Source: Thiohalocapsa sp964524185 (lineage in GTDB: Bacteria; Pseudomonadota; Gammaproteobacteria; Chromatiales; Chromatiaceae). From it: a DNA stretch of 38,810 nt. Position 1 is the first letter of the stretch, and each line of letters starts with the position of its first letter. Where the stretch lies: the NCBI GenBank assembly GCA_964524185.1, contig CAZGCI010000034.1, positions 1-38,810 of the forward strand, in the 5' to 3' direction. The translations under genes and the position numbers were made by a program. This document shows, piece by piece, positions 7,138-15,105 of this stretch. The notes beneath the pieces were generated by a model. It was not told the origin of the DNA. It worked only from the letters and a program-made list of their open reading frames with translations, and searched no databases.

Positions 7138-8454
7138 TCAGGGCCCGTGGACCTCCGCGGCAGCGCCCGTCGTGTCGCGATCCGTCGCAAGGTGCGCGGC
7201 GAGTATCCGCTCCAGGCATTTGACCGTTTTTACGGCCTTCTCGTCCGTCTGGATGATTTCCAGCGGGTAGCCGTAGAGCTTGAGGCTGGTACCGGGCTGA
7301 GGAATGGTTTCCAGGTAGTCGATGATGAGCCCGTTCAGGGTTTTGGGTCCACGCTTGGGTAGGCTCCAGCGCATGGCGCGATTCAGCTCCCGGACGTTGA
7401 TGCTGCAGTCGATGAGCAGGCTGCCGTCGTCGGCGCGGTGGATCTCCGGACATGCGTCCGCGGGGTCCGTGGTGAACTCGCCGACGATCTCCTCCAGCAA
7501 GTCGGCCAAGGTCACGAGCCCCTGGAAATCGCCATATTCGTCCACCACCAGCGCCACCCGCCGTTTGGCCCGTTGAAAGGCAATGAGCTGCTGGTAGAGC
7601 CGCGTGCCCTCGGGCACAAAATAGGGCGGTCTGGCAATGCTGCGCAGGCGCTCGCGGATGTCCTCGCCGGCGTCAAGCAGGCCGATGGCGTTGCGGGTGT
7701 GGAAGATGCCGATGACGTTGTCGATGCCGCCGTCGAAGAGCGGCAGCCGCGTGTAACTGGCGCGCTTGATGGCAGCAACGATCTCGTCTGGCGGGTCCTG
7801 TAGGTCGATGCCCTCCACTTCGTTGCGGGGGATCATGATGTCCTCCACCACCGCGTGCTCGAGGTCTAGGATCGCGAGCAGCATGTCCCGGGAGCCCTCT
7901 GGAATCATGGCGCCGGCCTCGATGACCACGGTGCGCAGCTCCTCGCGGCTCAGCGCCGAGCCCTCCTGCGCGCTCGGGTGCACGCCAAGCAACCGCAGCA
8001 GGTTGTTGCTGATGAGGTTCACCGACCACACCACCGGCTGCATCACCTTGAGCAGCGGCGTGTAGACATAGGCTGCCGGATAGGCGAGCGCCTCGGGGTG
8101 CAGCGCGGCCAAGGTCTTCGGTGTCACCTCCGCGAAGATCAGGATCACCAGTGTCAGCAGGCCAGCGGCGATGGCGATGGCGCCCTCGCCGCCGAGCTTG
8201 ATCGCGATCACCGTCGCCAGCGACGACGCCATGATGTTGACGAAGTTATTGCCGAGCAGGATCAGTCCGATGAGTCGGTCCGGGCGGTCGAGCAGCGCGC
8301 GGGCGAGCCTCGCCCCGCGGTGTCCGTGCTCGGCGCGATGGCGCAGCCGATAGCGGTTCAGCGTCATCAGTGCCGTCTCGGAGCCCGAGAAGAAGCCAGA
8401 CAACACCAAGAGCAGGAGCAGGGCGAGGAGCTCTGGGAGGGGCAGTTGGTCCAC
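7138..8454 (-). CDS. yfjD: HlyC/CorC (CNNM) family transporter, YfjD/CorB-like
   Basis: 438 aa, GTG start. The N-terminal DUF21 membrane domain includes LLALLLLLVLSGFFSGSETALM (acidic/Ser motif of the CNNM pore), IGLILLGNNFVNIMASS and FAEVTPKTLAA. A CBS pair (about 200-330; DIMIPRNEVEG, VVDEYGDFQGLVTLADLLEEIVGE) follows, then a C-terminal CorC_HlyC domain (about 345-415). CNNM/CorB proteins are linked to Mg2+ (Co2+) transport or efflux at the inner membrane, with ATP-Mg binding by the CBS domains. Length and domain order match E. coli YfjD. It lies 112 bp after amrA on the same strand, so co-transcription is possible. Confidence 0.9.
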   Translation of the reverse strand: MDQLPLPELLALLLLLVLSGFFSGSETALMTLNRYRLRHRAEHGHRGARLARALLDRPDRLIGLILLGNNFVNIMASSLATVIAIKLGGEGAIAIAAGLLTLVILIFAEVTPKTLAALHPEALAYPAAYVYTPLLKVMQPVVWSVNLISNNLLRLLGVHPSAQEGSALSREELRTVVIEAGAMIPEGSRDMLLAILDLEHAVVEDIMIPRNEVEGIDLQDPPDEIVAAIKRASYTRLPLFDGGIDNVIGIFHTRNAIGLLDAGEDIRERLRSIARPPYFVPEGTRLYQQLIAFQRAKRRVALVVDEYGDFQGLVTLADLLEEIVGEFTTDPADACPEIHRADDGSLLIDCSINVRELNRAMRWSLPKRGPKTLNGLIIDYLETIPQPGTSLKLYGYPLEIIQTDEKAVKTVKCLERILAAHLATDRDTTGAAAEVHGP

Positions 8455-8566
8455 GGCCGGGCCTAGGGGGTTTTCTCAGCTATTGGTGAGGGATGTTGGG
8501 GCCGGCGCGGCCGCCGCAGCGCGGCACGGGCAGCACACGCCCTGCGCCGAGACTGCCCCGGCTCGG

Positions 8567-9208
8567 CTATTCGCCGAAGGACTCGGTGCCGTAGCGCCAG
8601 ACTCGGAGGCTGTCGCTCCAATGATCCGGCGGCAGGCCGGCCTTTTCCTTGAGGCGGCGCAGAAAGTCCCGCGGCGCCGGCAACTGCTCCCACACCGACG
8701 GCAGGAAGGTGCCCCGGCGCCCGGCGTCCGCCAGAATAAGGCCGTCGTTGCCCGGCATCAGCTGCGCCAGCAGCGCGGCCTCATCGTCAAAGGTCAGCGC
8801 GGTCGCTGGTGTGAGCACAGAGATCTTGATGCGCAGCGGCTCCAGCTCGGTCGCAGTCAGCCGAGGGAAGCGCGGATCGTGGAAGGCCGCCGCGAAGGCG
8901 TTGTCGGAGACATCCAGGGCCAGGGGTTGCATGGCTTCCAGGTGACCAACGCAGCCCCGGAGCCGACGCTCCACCTCCAGGGTGACGAAGGCCGCACGGG
9001 CCACCTGCAAGGCCGGCGTTTCTGCGCGCGGATCCAAAAGCGGCGGCCGGCCGGTGCCGAGCCCATGGCGGATGGCGCTGCGGGCGAGGGTCAGGAGCCG
9101 GCCGCGGTGGACGTCGTCCAGCAGTGGCCCTGGCGCCGGCGGTAACATGTCGGCCGGTGCGGCCAGCGTCGGCCGCGGAGTGTCATCATCTGAAGGCATA
9201 GGCGCCAT
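8567..9208 (-). CDS. amrA: AMMECR1 domain protein, AmmeMemoRadiSam system protein A
   Basis: 213 aa. The AMMECR1 signature LRGCVGHLEAM is at 83-93, followed by DNAFAAAFHDPRFPRLTATEL and LRIKISVLTP. The C-terminus has GLILADAGRRGTFLPSVWEQLP, typical of the family. The biochemical function is not established to my knowledge. The family is known from its genomic co-occurrence with Memo and a radical SAM protein, both adjacent here. The ATG lies inside amrB, overlapping it by 23 nt (a second ATG three codons later overlaps by 14), so translational coupling is likely. Confidence 0.93.
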   Translation of the reverse strand: MAPMPSDDDTPRPTLAAPADMLPPAPGPLLDDVHRGRLLTLARSAIRHGLGTGRPPLLDPRAETPALQVARAAFVTLEVERRLRGCVGHLEAMQPLALDVSDNAFAAAFHDPRFPRLTATELEPLRIKISVLTPATALTFDDEAALLAQLMPGNDGLILADAGRRGTFLPSVWEQLPAPRDFLRRLKEKAGLPPDHWSDSLRVWRYGTESFGE

Positions 9209-9992
9209 AACCTACCACGCGGTCGCGCGGCCCGGCGGTGTCACCGGAGTTGCGCAAGTCTAGCAGGGCGGCGTGCAGGCCATGCCGGCGGGCCGCCGTC
9301 AACAGACCAGCGATGGGGTGCCGGCCGCAGGCCTGGCGGGTGGAGATGGCCTCTGGGCGCAGACCACTGATGGCCTCCGACGTGCGCGCATCGATGGCCC
9401 GTGCGCTGTCGTAGTCCAGGTAATGACTGAGGTCTGAGCTGATGACGATGAGCGTCTCCGGGCCGCCCCACAGCCGCTCCAGCACATCCGCGACGGCGTC
9501 GGCACTGGCATCTCCCACCAGCAGCGGCACGATGCTGAAGTCGGTGAGGGCGGCTTGCAGGAACGGCAGCTGCACCTCCAGGCAGTGCTCGCCATCGAAG
9601 GCCATGTCCAGCTCATGCACCTGCGGCAGATCCGCGACGGCGGCAAGCGCCGCGCGGTCCACCGGAACGGTTCCGAGCGGCGTCGCAAACTGCTCGGCGG
9701 CGGGGACGGCAAGGCCGTGCAAGGGTACGCGGTGGGCCGGACCCAACAGCAGAACCCGGCGGATGCGCTCGGGCTGGCTCAGCTGCGCGTAAGCGCTGGC
9801 GGCGATGGCGCCGGAGTAGACGTAACCGGCGTGCGGTGCAATGAGGGCTTTGGGCGGTGGCGCCGGCGCTGGAACGCTGGCTTGGGGGTGGAGGCGCGCG
9901 CTATGGAGCAGGGCCGTCACGTCGGTGTGCAGCTCGCCCGCATTGCCCGGATAGAACAGGCCCGCTACCGCGGGCTGGCGAATGTTCGACAT
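9186..9992 (-). CDS. amrB: MEMO family protein, AmmeMemoRadiSam system protein B
   Basis: 268 aa from ATG 9992 (SNIRQPAVAGLFYPG is the usual family start; the frame also allows 10031). Memo proteins have an extradiol-dioxygenase-like fold. The residues corresponding to human MEMO1's metal site can be seen: H54 in APHAGYVYSG, H87 in LLLGPAHR, H190 in ISSDLSHYLDY and C222 in QACGRHPI. E136-H137-C138 (DGEHCLEVQLPFLQ) is also conserved in the family. The bacterial substrate is unknown. It is the first gene of an amrB-amrA operon and is divergent from amrS across 238 bp. Confidence 0.93.
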   Translation of the reverse strand: MSNIRQPAVAGLFYPGNAGELHTDVTALLHSARLHPQASVPAPAPPPKALIAPHAGYVYSGAIAASAYAQLSQPERIRRVLLLGPAHRVPLHGLAVPAAEQFATPLGTVPVDRAALAAVADLPQVHELDMAFDGEHCLEVQLPFLQAALTDFSIVPLLVGDASADAVADVLERLWGGPETLIVISSDLSHYLDYDSARAIDARTSEAISGLRPEAISTRQACGRHPIAGLLTAARRHGLHAALLDLRNSGDTAGPRDRVVGYGAYAFR

Positions 9993-10048
9993 GGCTCGAT
10001 GTCCACTGCGAATCGGGTTGACTGGGACCATACTTAGGGTCAGCGGGG

Positions 10049-10079
10049 CACTGCCTCAGACCGACGAGTGACCGCAGTG
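10049..10079 (-). repeat. Terminal fragment of the dispersed element inside a small inverted repeat
   Basis: TGCCTCAGACCGACGA (10052-10067) is identical over 16 bp to the ends of the 28.2- and 35.5-kb copies. It is enclosed by CACTGC (10049-10054) and GCAGTG (10074-10079), which can pair. It lies in the divergent amrB/amrS intergenic region. It may be a solo end left by element decay, or the functional core of the family. Confidence 0.6.
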
Positions 10080-10230
10080 TCGAGACGCCTGCAAGCAGTC
10101 CAGGTCGGCCAATGCGAGCATCCGGACGCTCAGGTGTTTGGGCAACGGTACAGGATGCCCCGCTCGACTCAAGTCTAGCGTGCGTGCAGATGCCTGCAGC
10201 GTTGCGCGCTGCTGCATTCGGAGACGATCC

Positions 10231-11325
10231 ATGAACGCAACCGCAGCCCATCCCACCCTCTTCTGGCATCGGCTCGATGACGGTCGTGTGCAATGCGACG
10301 TCTGTCCCCGCGCCTGCGCGCTGCGGGAGGGTCAGCGTGGCTTGTGCTTTGTGCGCGGTTGTGAGGGCGGTGCCGTCGTGCTGCACACGTACGGGCGTTC
10401 GAGCGGGTTCTGCATCGACCCCATCGAGAAGAAACCCCTGCATCACTTCCTGCCCGGTACGCCGGTGCTGTCCTTCGGCACCGCCGGTTGTAACCTCACC
10501 TGCCGCTTCTGTCAGAACTGGGACATGTCCAAGTCGCGGGAAATGGATACCTTGGCGGCGGACGCCTCGCCCCGGGGCATCGCCCAGGCCGCAGCCGCCC
10601 ATGGCTGTCGCAGTGTGGCCTATACGTATAACGACCCGGTGATCTTTCTGGAATATGCCTGCGACACCGCGGAGGCCTGCCGCGCGAGGGGCATTCGCAA
10701 CGTGGCGGTGACCGCGGGCTACATCTCACCGGGGGCGCGGGAGCGGTTTTTCGCCTGCATGGATGCAGCGAACATCGACCTGAAGGCCTTCACCGATGCC
10801 TTCTACAAGTCGCTCTGCAGCGCACGCTTGGCGCCGGTGCTGGAGACCATCGAGTACGTCCACCACGAGACCGATGTCTGGCTGGAACTCACCACGCTCA
10901 TCATCCCCGGTCACAACGACAGCGACAGCGAGATTGCGCGTATGGCCACCTGGGTGGTGGAGCACCTGGGGGCCGATGTGCCCATGCATTTCAGTGCCTT
11001 CCATCCCGACTATCGCATGCGCAATGTGCCCCAGACGCCGGCGGCGACCCTGACCCGCGCCCGCCGTGTGGCCATGGATCAGGGCGTACGCTATGCCTAC
11101 ACCGGTAATGTCTCGGATGGGGCCGGTGGCAGCACCTACTGCCATGCTTGCGGCGAGCTGCTCATCGAGCGGGACTGGTATCGCCTCGGCCATTGGGGCC
11201 TCACCGCTGACGGCCGCTGCGCCCACTGCGGCACCGCCTGTGCCGGTGTGTTCGAGGCTGAGCCTGGCCACTGGGGGGCGCGGCGCAGGCCGTTGGCGCC
11301 ATCCGCGCTGGCCGACGGGGTTTGA
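10231..11325 (+). CDS. amrS: Radical SAM enzyme, AmmeMemoRadiSam system
   Basis: 364 aa. ATG 10231 follows GGAG by 6 nt. The radical SAM motif CNLTCRFC (C87, C91, C94) binds the SAM [4Fe-4S] cluster, and YTYNDPVIFLEY and IPGHNDSDSEI follow in the TIM barrel. The N-terminus carries CDVCPRAC (C22, C25, C29) and C39, as in pyruvate-formate-lyase-activase-like relatives. The C-terminus has two CxxC pairs (YCHACGE ... CAHCGTAC), a rubredoxin- or zinc-ribbon-like tail. This is the typical architecture of the AmmeMemoRadiSam radical SAM protein. The substrate is unknown. It is divergent from amrB-amrA. Confidence 0.95.
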   Translation: MNATAAHPTLFWHRLDDGRVQCDVCPRACALREGQRGLCFVRGCEGGAVVLHTYGRSSGFCIDPIEKKPLHHFLPGTPVLSFGTAGCNLTCRFCQNWDMSKSREMDTLAADASPRGIAQAAAAHGCRSVAYTYNDPVIFLEYACDTAEACRARGIRNVAVTAGYISPGARERFFACMDAANIDLKAFTDAFYKSLCSARLAPVLETIEYVHHETDVWLELTTLIIPGHNDSDSEIARMATWVVEHLGADVPMHFSAFHPDYRMRNVPQTPAATLTRARRVAMDQGVRYAYTGNVSDGAGGSTYCHACGELLIERDWYRLGHWGLTADGRCAHCGTACAGVFEAEPGHWGARRRPLAPSALADGV

Positions 11326-11363
11326 CCGGCTGCCTGGGTCAACGCCCCCGGAGTCAGAAGCGT

Positions 11364-11392
11364 TTGCCCGGCGGCGGTCCGGACCGGATAAT
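11364..11392 (+). promoter_or_regulatory. Putative rdgC promoter with palindromic operator in the spacer
   Basis: TTGCCC (11364-11369) and GATAAT (11387-11392) are spaced 17 bp. The perfect 12-bp palindrome CGGTCCGGACCG occupies 11375-11386, ending exactly at the -10. The predicted start, about 11400, gives a ~20-nt leader to the rdgC ATG (11419), which has GGGAG 8 nt ahead. An operator inside the spacer would exclude RNA polymerase when bound. The regulator is unidentified, and the palindrome is not a LexA box. Confidence 0.45.
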
Positions 11393-11418
11393 CCGCGGCT
11401 TTTTTGCGGGAGCAGCGG

Positions 11419-12387
11419 ATGTTCAAGAACGCCCGGGCCTATCGGCTCAACACCTCCTTCGAGTTCGATGCGCTCGGTCTCCATGAGCGCCTGGCGGAGC
11501 GGGCCTTCCGCGGCTGCGGTCCCCTGGAGGCCGTCACCATGGGCTGGAGCGCGCCACTTGGGCCACGGGCCGAGATGCTAGCCCATGCCGTGAACGGCTG
11601 TCTGCTGGTGGCGGCGCGCCGCCAGGAGCGTTTGTTGCCCGCGTCTGTCGTCAGCGAGGCCGTCGCCGAGCGGGTTGCGGAGCTGGAGCAGGCCGAGGGC
11701 CGCGACGTCTCCCGGCGGGAGCGCACCCAGCTGCGCGATGCCCTATTGGCCGAGATGTTGCCGCAGGCCTTTACGCGCTCGCGGCTGGTGCCGGCACTGA
11801 TCGACCCGGCGGTCGGCCGGGTGGTGGTGGACGCCGCCAGCGACAAGCTGGCCGAGGACGTGCTGTCACTGCTGCGCGAGACGCTAGGCTCGTTGCCGGT
11901 GACGCCGCTCGTCGCCACCGCAGCGGCTGAGCGCCTGACCGGGTGGGTCCGCACCGGTGCACCGCCGCAGGGGTTGGCGCTGGATGATCAATGCGAGCTG
12001 CGAGACCCCGCGGACAAGGGCACGGTGGTGCGCTGCCGCGGGGTGGACCTCGGCTCCGCGGAAGTGCTTGCCCACATCGACGGCGGCATGCAGGTGGCTG
12101 CCCTGGGCCTCACCTGGCAGGACGGGGTCTCGCTCGTGCTCGGGGATGATCTGGCGCTGAAACGGCTGCGCTTCGCCGACGAGTTGCTGGAGGCCGCCAT
12201 GGACGGTGCCGAGGACGAGGACCCGGCGCTGCGCTTTGAGGCCGAGATGATGCTGATGAGCGATCAGCTGCGCGGGCTGTTGACGGCGCTGGAAGCGGCG
12301 CTGGTGGACGCGGGGACGAGCGCCGATGCCCAGACCCCCGTGCCGGCGACAACCGACGCGGCGGCTGAGCAGGCGCCACCTTGGTAG
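11419..12387 (+). CDS. rdgC: Recombination-associated protein RdgC
   Basis: 322 aa, against 303 in E. coli. The start MFKNARAYRL follows a GGGAG site. Recognised segments are GCGPLEAVTMGWSAPLG, LLVAARRQERLLPASVV, the helical EGRDVSRRERTQLRDALLAEMLPQAF region (split here for length), and LDDQCELRDP with GLTWQDGVSLVLGDDLALKRLRF near the end. RdgC forms a DNA-encircling dimeric ring that limits RecA activity at replication forks. The extra length is an Ala/Thr-rich C-terminal tail. It has its own promoter after amrS and is convergent with the epimerase. Confidence 0.95.
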   Translation: MFKNARAYRLNTSFEFDALGLHERLAERAFRGCGPLEAVTMGWSAPLGPRAEMLAHAVNGCLLVAARRQERLLPASVVSEAVAERVAELEQAEGRDVSRRERTQLRDALLAEMLPQAFTRSRLVPALIDPAVGRVVVDAASDKLAEDVLSLLRETLGSLPVTPLVATAAAERLTGWVRTGAPPQGLALDDQCELRDPADKGTVVRCRGVDLGSAEVLAHIDGGMQVAALGLTWQDGVSLVLGDDLALKRLRFADELLEAAMDGAEDEDPALRFEAEMMLMSDQLRGLLTALEAALVDAGTSADAQTPVPATTDAAAEQAPPW

Positions 12388-12436
12388 GGTTCAGGCCATG
12401 CCCTGAGTCATGTGCTCGGTCTGGGCGTTCGCGGCC

Positions 12437-12453
12437 GAGACGGGGCCCGTCTC
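12437..12453. terminator. Hairpin between convergent rdgC and epimerase genes
   Basis: GAGACGG (12437-12443), loop GGC, CCGTCTC (12447-12453): a perfect 7-bp stem 50 bp after rdgC and 63 bp from the epimerase stop. No T-tract follows on either strand. Its placement between converging genes suggests a bidirectional terminator. Confidence 0.4.
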
Positions 12454-12515
12454 GCCCTTAAGAACTGCTCACTCATAAGCGAACGACATCGGGTGTTCCG
12501 CCTGTTTTTGACGCG

Positions 12516-13526
12516 TTACTTAACCTCGTAATAGTCCCGATACCAATCCACGAAGCGTGACACGCCGTCCTCGACGCTGGTGCTCGGCTTGTAGTCCAGC
12601 TGCTGCACCAGGTCGGTCACATCGGCGTAGGTATCCGGCACATCCCCGGGCTGAAGGGGCAGGAGCTCCTGCTCCGCCGTGCGGTCCAAGCAGCGTTCCA
12701 GCACCTCGATGTAGTGCAGCAGCTCCACGGGCTGGTTGTTGCCGATGTTGTAGAGCCGATAGGGCGCGGTGCTGCTGGCGGCATCCGGGGCGTCGCCGCG
12801 CCACGCGGGATTCGGCGCCGGGGCACGGTCCAAGACCCGGATGACCCCCTCGACGATGTCGTCGATGTAGGTGAAGTCGCGCCGGTGCCGACCGTAATTG
12901 AAGACCTGGATGGGCTCGCCGGCGAGGATCGCGCGGGTGAACTTGAACAGCGCCATATCCGGTCGCCCCCAGGGACCGTAGACGGTGAAGAAGCGCAAGC
13001 CGGTCGTCGGCAGCCGGTAGAGGTGGCTGTAGGTGTGCGCCATCAGCTCGTTGGCCTTCTTGCTGGCGGCGTAGAGGCTGAGGGGATGGTCCACGTTGTC
13101 GTGCACCGAGAAGGGCATGCGCGTATTGGCACCGTAGACCGAGCTGCTTGAGGCATAGACCAGGTGCTCCACGCCCTGGTGCCGGCACCCCTCCAGGATA
13201 TGCGCAAAGCCCACCAGATTGGCGTCCACGTAGGCGAGCGGCTGCTCGATGGAGTAACGCACGCCGGCCTGGGCGGCCAGGTTCACGACTCGATGCGGGC
13301 GGTGTTGGGCGAACGCCGCGGCGATGCCTTCGCGGTCCTCTAGGCTGAGACGCAGGTCCGTGAAACCGGCGTGGGACTGCAGGCGCGCGAGACGGGCTTC
13401 CTTCAGGCCCACGTCGTAGTAGTCGTTCAGATTGTCGATGCCGACCACGCGGTCACCGCGCTCCAGTAACCGCAGCGCGAGGGCGGAGCCGATGAACCCG
13501 GCGCTGCCGGTGACGAGCACGTTCAT
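12516..13526 (-). CDS. NAD-dependent sugar epimerase, UDP-glucuronate 4-epimerase-like
   Basis: 336 aa. Extended SDR: TGSAGFIG (6-13) binds NAD, DNLNDYYD (31-38) follows strand 2, Ser at 126-129 (YASSSSVYG) and Y152/K156 (LYAASKK) are the catalytic set, and RFFTVYGPWGRPDMALFKF and GRHRRDFTYIDDIVEG are conserved in UDP-GlcA/UDP-GalA 4-epimerases (CapI/WbnF type). The product would supply UDP-galacturonate for capsule or LPS. No glycosyltransferase or other polysaccharide gene is adjacent, so it is an isolated copy. It ends in TAA at 12516 and is convergent with rdgC. Confidence 0.88.
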   Translation of the reverse strand: MNVLVTGSAGFIGSALALRLLERGDRVVGIDNLNDYYDVGLKEARLARLQSHAGFTDLRLSLEDREGIAAAFAQHRPHRVVNLAAQAGVRYSIEQPLAYVDANLVGFAHILEGCRHQGVEHLVYASSSSVYGANTRMPFSVHDNVDHPLSLYAASKKANELMAHTYSHLYRLPTTGLRFFTVYGPWGRPDMALFKFTRAILAGEPIQVFNYGRHRRDFTYIDDIVEGVIRVLDRAPAPNPAWRGDAPDAASSTAPYRLYNIGNNQPVELLHYIEVLERCLDRTAEQELLPLQPGDVPDTYADVTDLVQQLDYKPSTSVEDGVSRFVDWYRDYYEVK

Positions 13527-13741
13527 GATGCTGAGTTGTGGCTGACTCGTTGTGCGGGTGGCCCGCCTCGGTTGAGTGGTCGTGCGTGCGGATGAGCGGC
13601 AGCGCGCTGCCCCGTGCAGTGACCAATAACAGCGCGCCCGCGCCTGGTGCTGGACGATGCGGCGCTGATGCTATCACGGCGAGTACGTGGGCCATGAGGC
13701 CAGCCCAACCGGTCGGCCCAATCAGTCAGTCCAGCACGTCG

Positions 13742-13785
13742 GTGCCTCAGGCCGACGGGCGCCCGCGTCGCCGGCGCGATACCGG
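13742..13785 (-). repeat. Short fragment of the dispersed element
   Basis: TGCCTCAGGCCGACGG, followed by a GC-rich run ending GGCGCGATACCGG, resembles the terminal 45 bp of the full copies. It lies in the 271-bp gap between the FGGY kinase stop and the epimerase start. The rest of this gap shows nothing supportable. Confidence 0.4.
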
Positions 13786-13797
13786 TTGGTGATCAGC

Positions 13798-15105
13798 TCA
13801 GCCGGCGGCCAGTGCACGCAAGGCGAGTCGAGCGACGCCCACCGCCGCCTCCTGCTCCGCCGCGGGCGAGACCTCCACGCCGAGCAGGCGCTGCCGCATG
13901 GCGCTCCAGGCGACATTGCCAGCACCGCCGCCGATGCTGATGACCCGGCGCACGGGTGGTGCGCCCAGACGTGTCAGCAGTCGGTAGCCGTCGCGTTCGA
14001 TGCGGGCGATGCCCTCCAGTAGACCCTGCAGGAAGCGCACATCGTCCGCTGGTCGCGGCGTGAGCCGGGGCTCAAGGGCTGGGTTATCTACCGGAAAGCG
14101 CTCGCCCGGGCGGGGCAGGGGGTAGTAGTCGAGTCCACTCGGGTGGTCGGGGTCGATGCACTCGCTGAGCCGCGCCAGGGCCGCGTCGTGGAAGTAGGCC
14201 CGGAGCACGGCGCCGCCGCTGTTCGAGGCGCCGCCGACCAGCCAGCGGTCGTCGAGCCGATGGCTGTAGACGCCATAGTCGGGCGCGGTTATCGGCCGAT
14301 CCGCGAGAATCTTCAGCACCAGGGTGCTGCCGAGACTGGTCACCGCATCACCGAGTTCCGCGGCGCCGGTTGCCAGCACGGCCGCCGTGCTGTCCGTGGT
14401 GCCGGCGCAGATACAGGTGTGTGCCGGCAGCCCGGTGACCGCGGCCGCGTCGCTGGTGATGATCCCGAGCCGGCTGCCCGGCGCATGCACAAGGGGTAAC
14501 GCCGGCGTCGGCAGCGGCAGGTGCCCGAGCCAGTCTGGCCAGCGCTCGGTGACGGGGTCGAAGCCGAGCTTCAGGGCGTTGTTCCAATCGCTGTCGCCGA
14601 AGCGCCCGCGCAGCCTGCCCGCCAACCAGTCCGCCTGATGCAAGATGTGCAGTCCGGCGGGCTCGACCTCGGCGGCCGTCAGCAGGTGTAGGGCCTTCGC
14701 CAAGCTGGCGCCCGTGCCGCGCGCAGCCGAGGCGGCGGGAGCTACAGCCGCGACGGTTTCTGCAGCACCGACGGCACTGCGGTCGTTGTACATCATTGCC
14801 GGGGCCAGGGGACGCCCGCCGGCGTCAGCAAGCAGCACGGTGGCGGAGGTGGCATCGAGGCAGAGGGCGCAGGGCCCGGGGCCGAGGTCGACGGCCGCTG
14901 TCAGCCGCCGCAGCACCTGCACCACGGCCTGCCACCAGAGCTCCGGGTCCTGGCGTGCGCCGCCGTCGGCGCTCTCCAGCGGCGCAGGCAGCGCGCCGCT
15001 GGCGGAGCCGAGCGTGGCGCCTGCGGCATCCAGCGCAACCGCCCGCACCCCGCTGGTGCCGACATCCACGCCGATACCAACGGCGCCAGCGGCGACGGGC
15101 GTCAC
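13798..15105 (-). CDS. FGGY-family carbohydrate kinase
   Basis: 435 aa, GTG start overlapping the queF stop (GTGA). The ASKHA fold is visible: phosphate-1 loop GIGVDVGTSGVRAVALD (10-26), a sugar-side segment with MMYNDRSA, phosphate-2 AGTTDSTAAVLATGA, SLGSTLVLKIL, and the C-terminal adenosine motif SIGGGAGNVAWSAMRQRLLGV followed by EQEAAVGVARLA. It most resembles the short FGGY kinases reported to phosphorylate D-ribulose (cyanobacterial/plant type), but the substrate cannot be fixed from sequence. Coupling to queF is unusual. The reading end is TGA at 13798. Confidence 0.85.
   Translation of the reverse strand: MTPVAAGAVGIGVDVGTSGVRAVALDAAGATLGSASGALPAPLESADGGARQDPELWWQAVVQVLRRLTAAVDLGPGPCALCLDATSATVLLADAGGRPLAPAMMYNDRSAVGAAETVAAVAPAASAARGTGASLAKALHLLTAAEVEPAGLHILHQADWLAGRLRGRFGDSDWNNALKLGFDPVTERWPDWLGHLPLPTPALPLVHAPGSRLGIITSDAAAVTGLPAHTCICAGTTDSTAAVLATGAAELGDAVTSLGSTLVLKILADRPITAPDYGVYSHRLDDRWLVGGASNSGGAVLRAYFHDAALARLSECIDPDHPSGLDYYPLPRPGERFPVDNPALEPRLTPRPADDVRFLQGLLEGIARIERDGYRLLTRLGAPPVRRVISIGGGAGNVAWSAMRQRLLGVEVSPAAEQEAAVGVARLALRALAAG

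Noticed and set aside
6755..7453. N-terminal extension of the reductase fusion to 714 aa
   Set aside because: The extra frame runs through repeat copy B and antisense to the end of the CNNM gene, with Arg/Pro-rich, non-protein-like sequence.
13527..13741. Gene between the epimerase and the FGGY kinase
   Set aside because: No frame with RBS or protein-like sequence.
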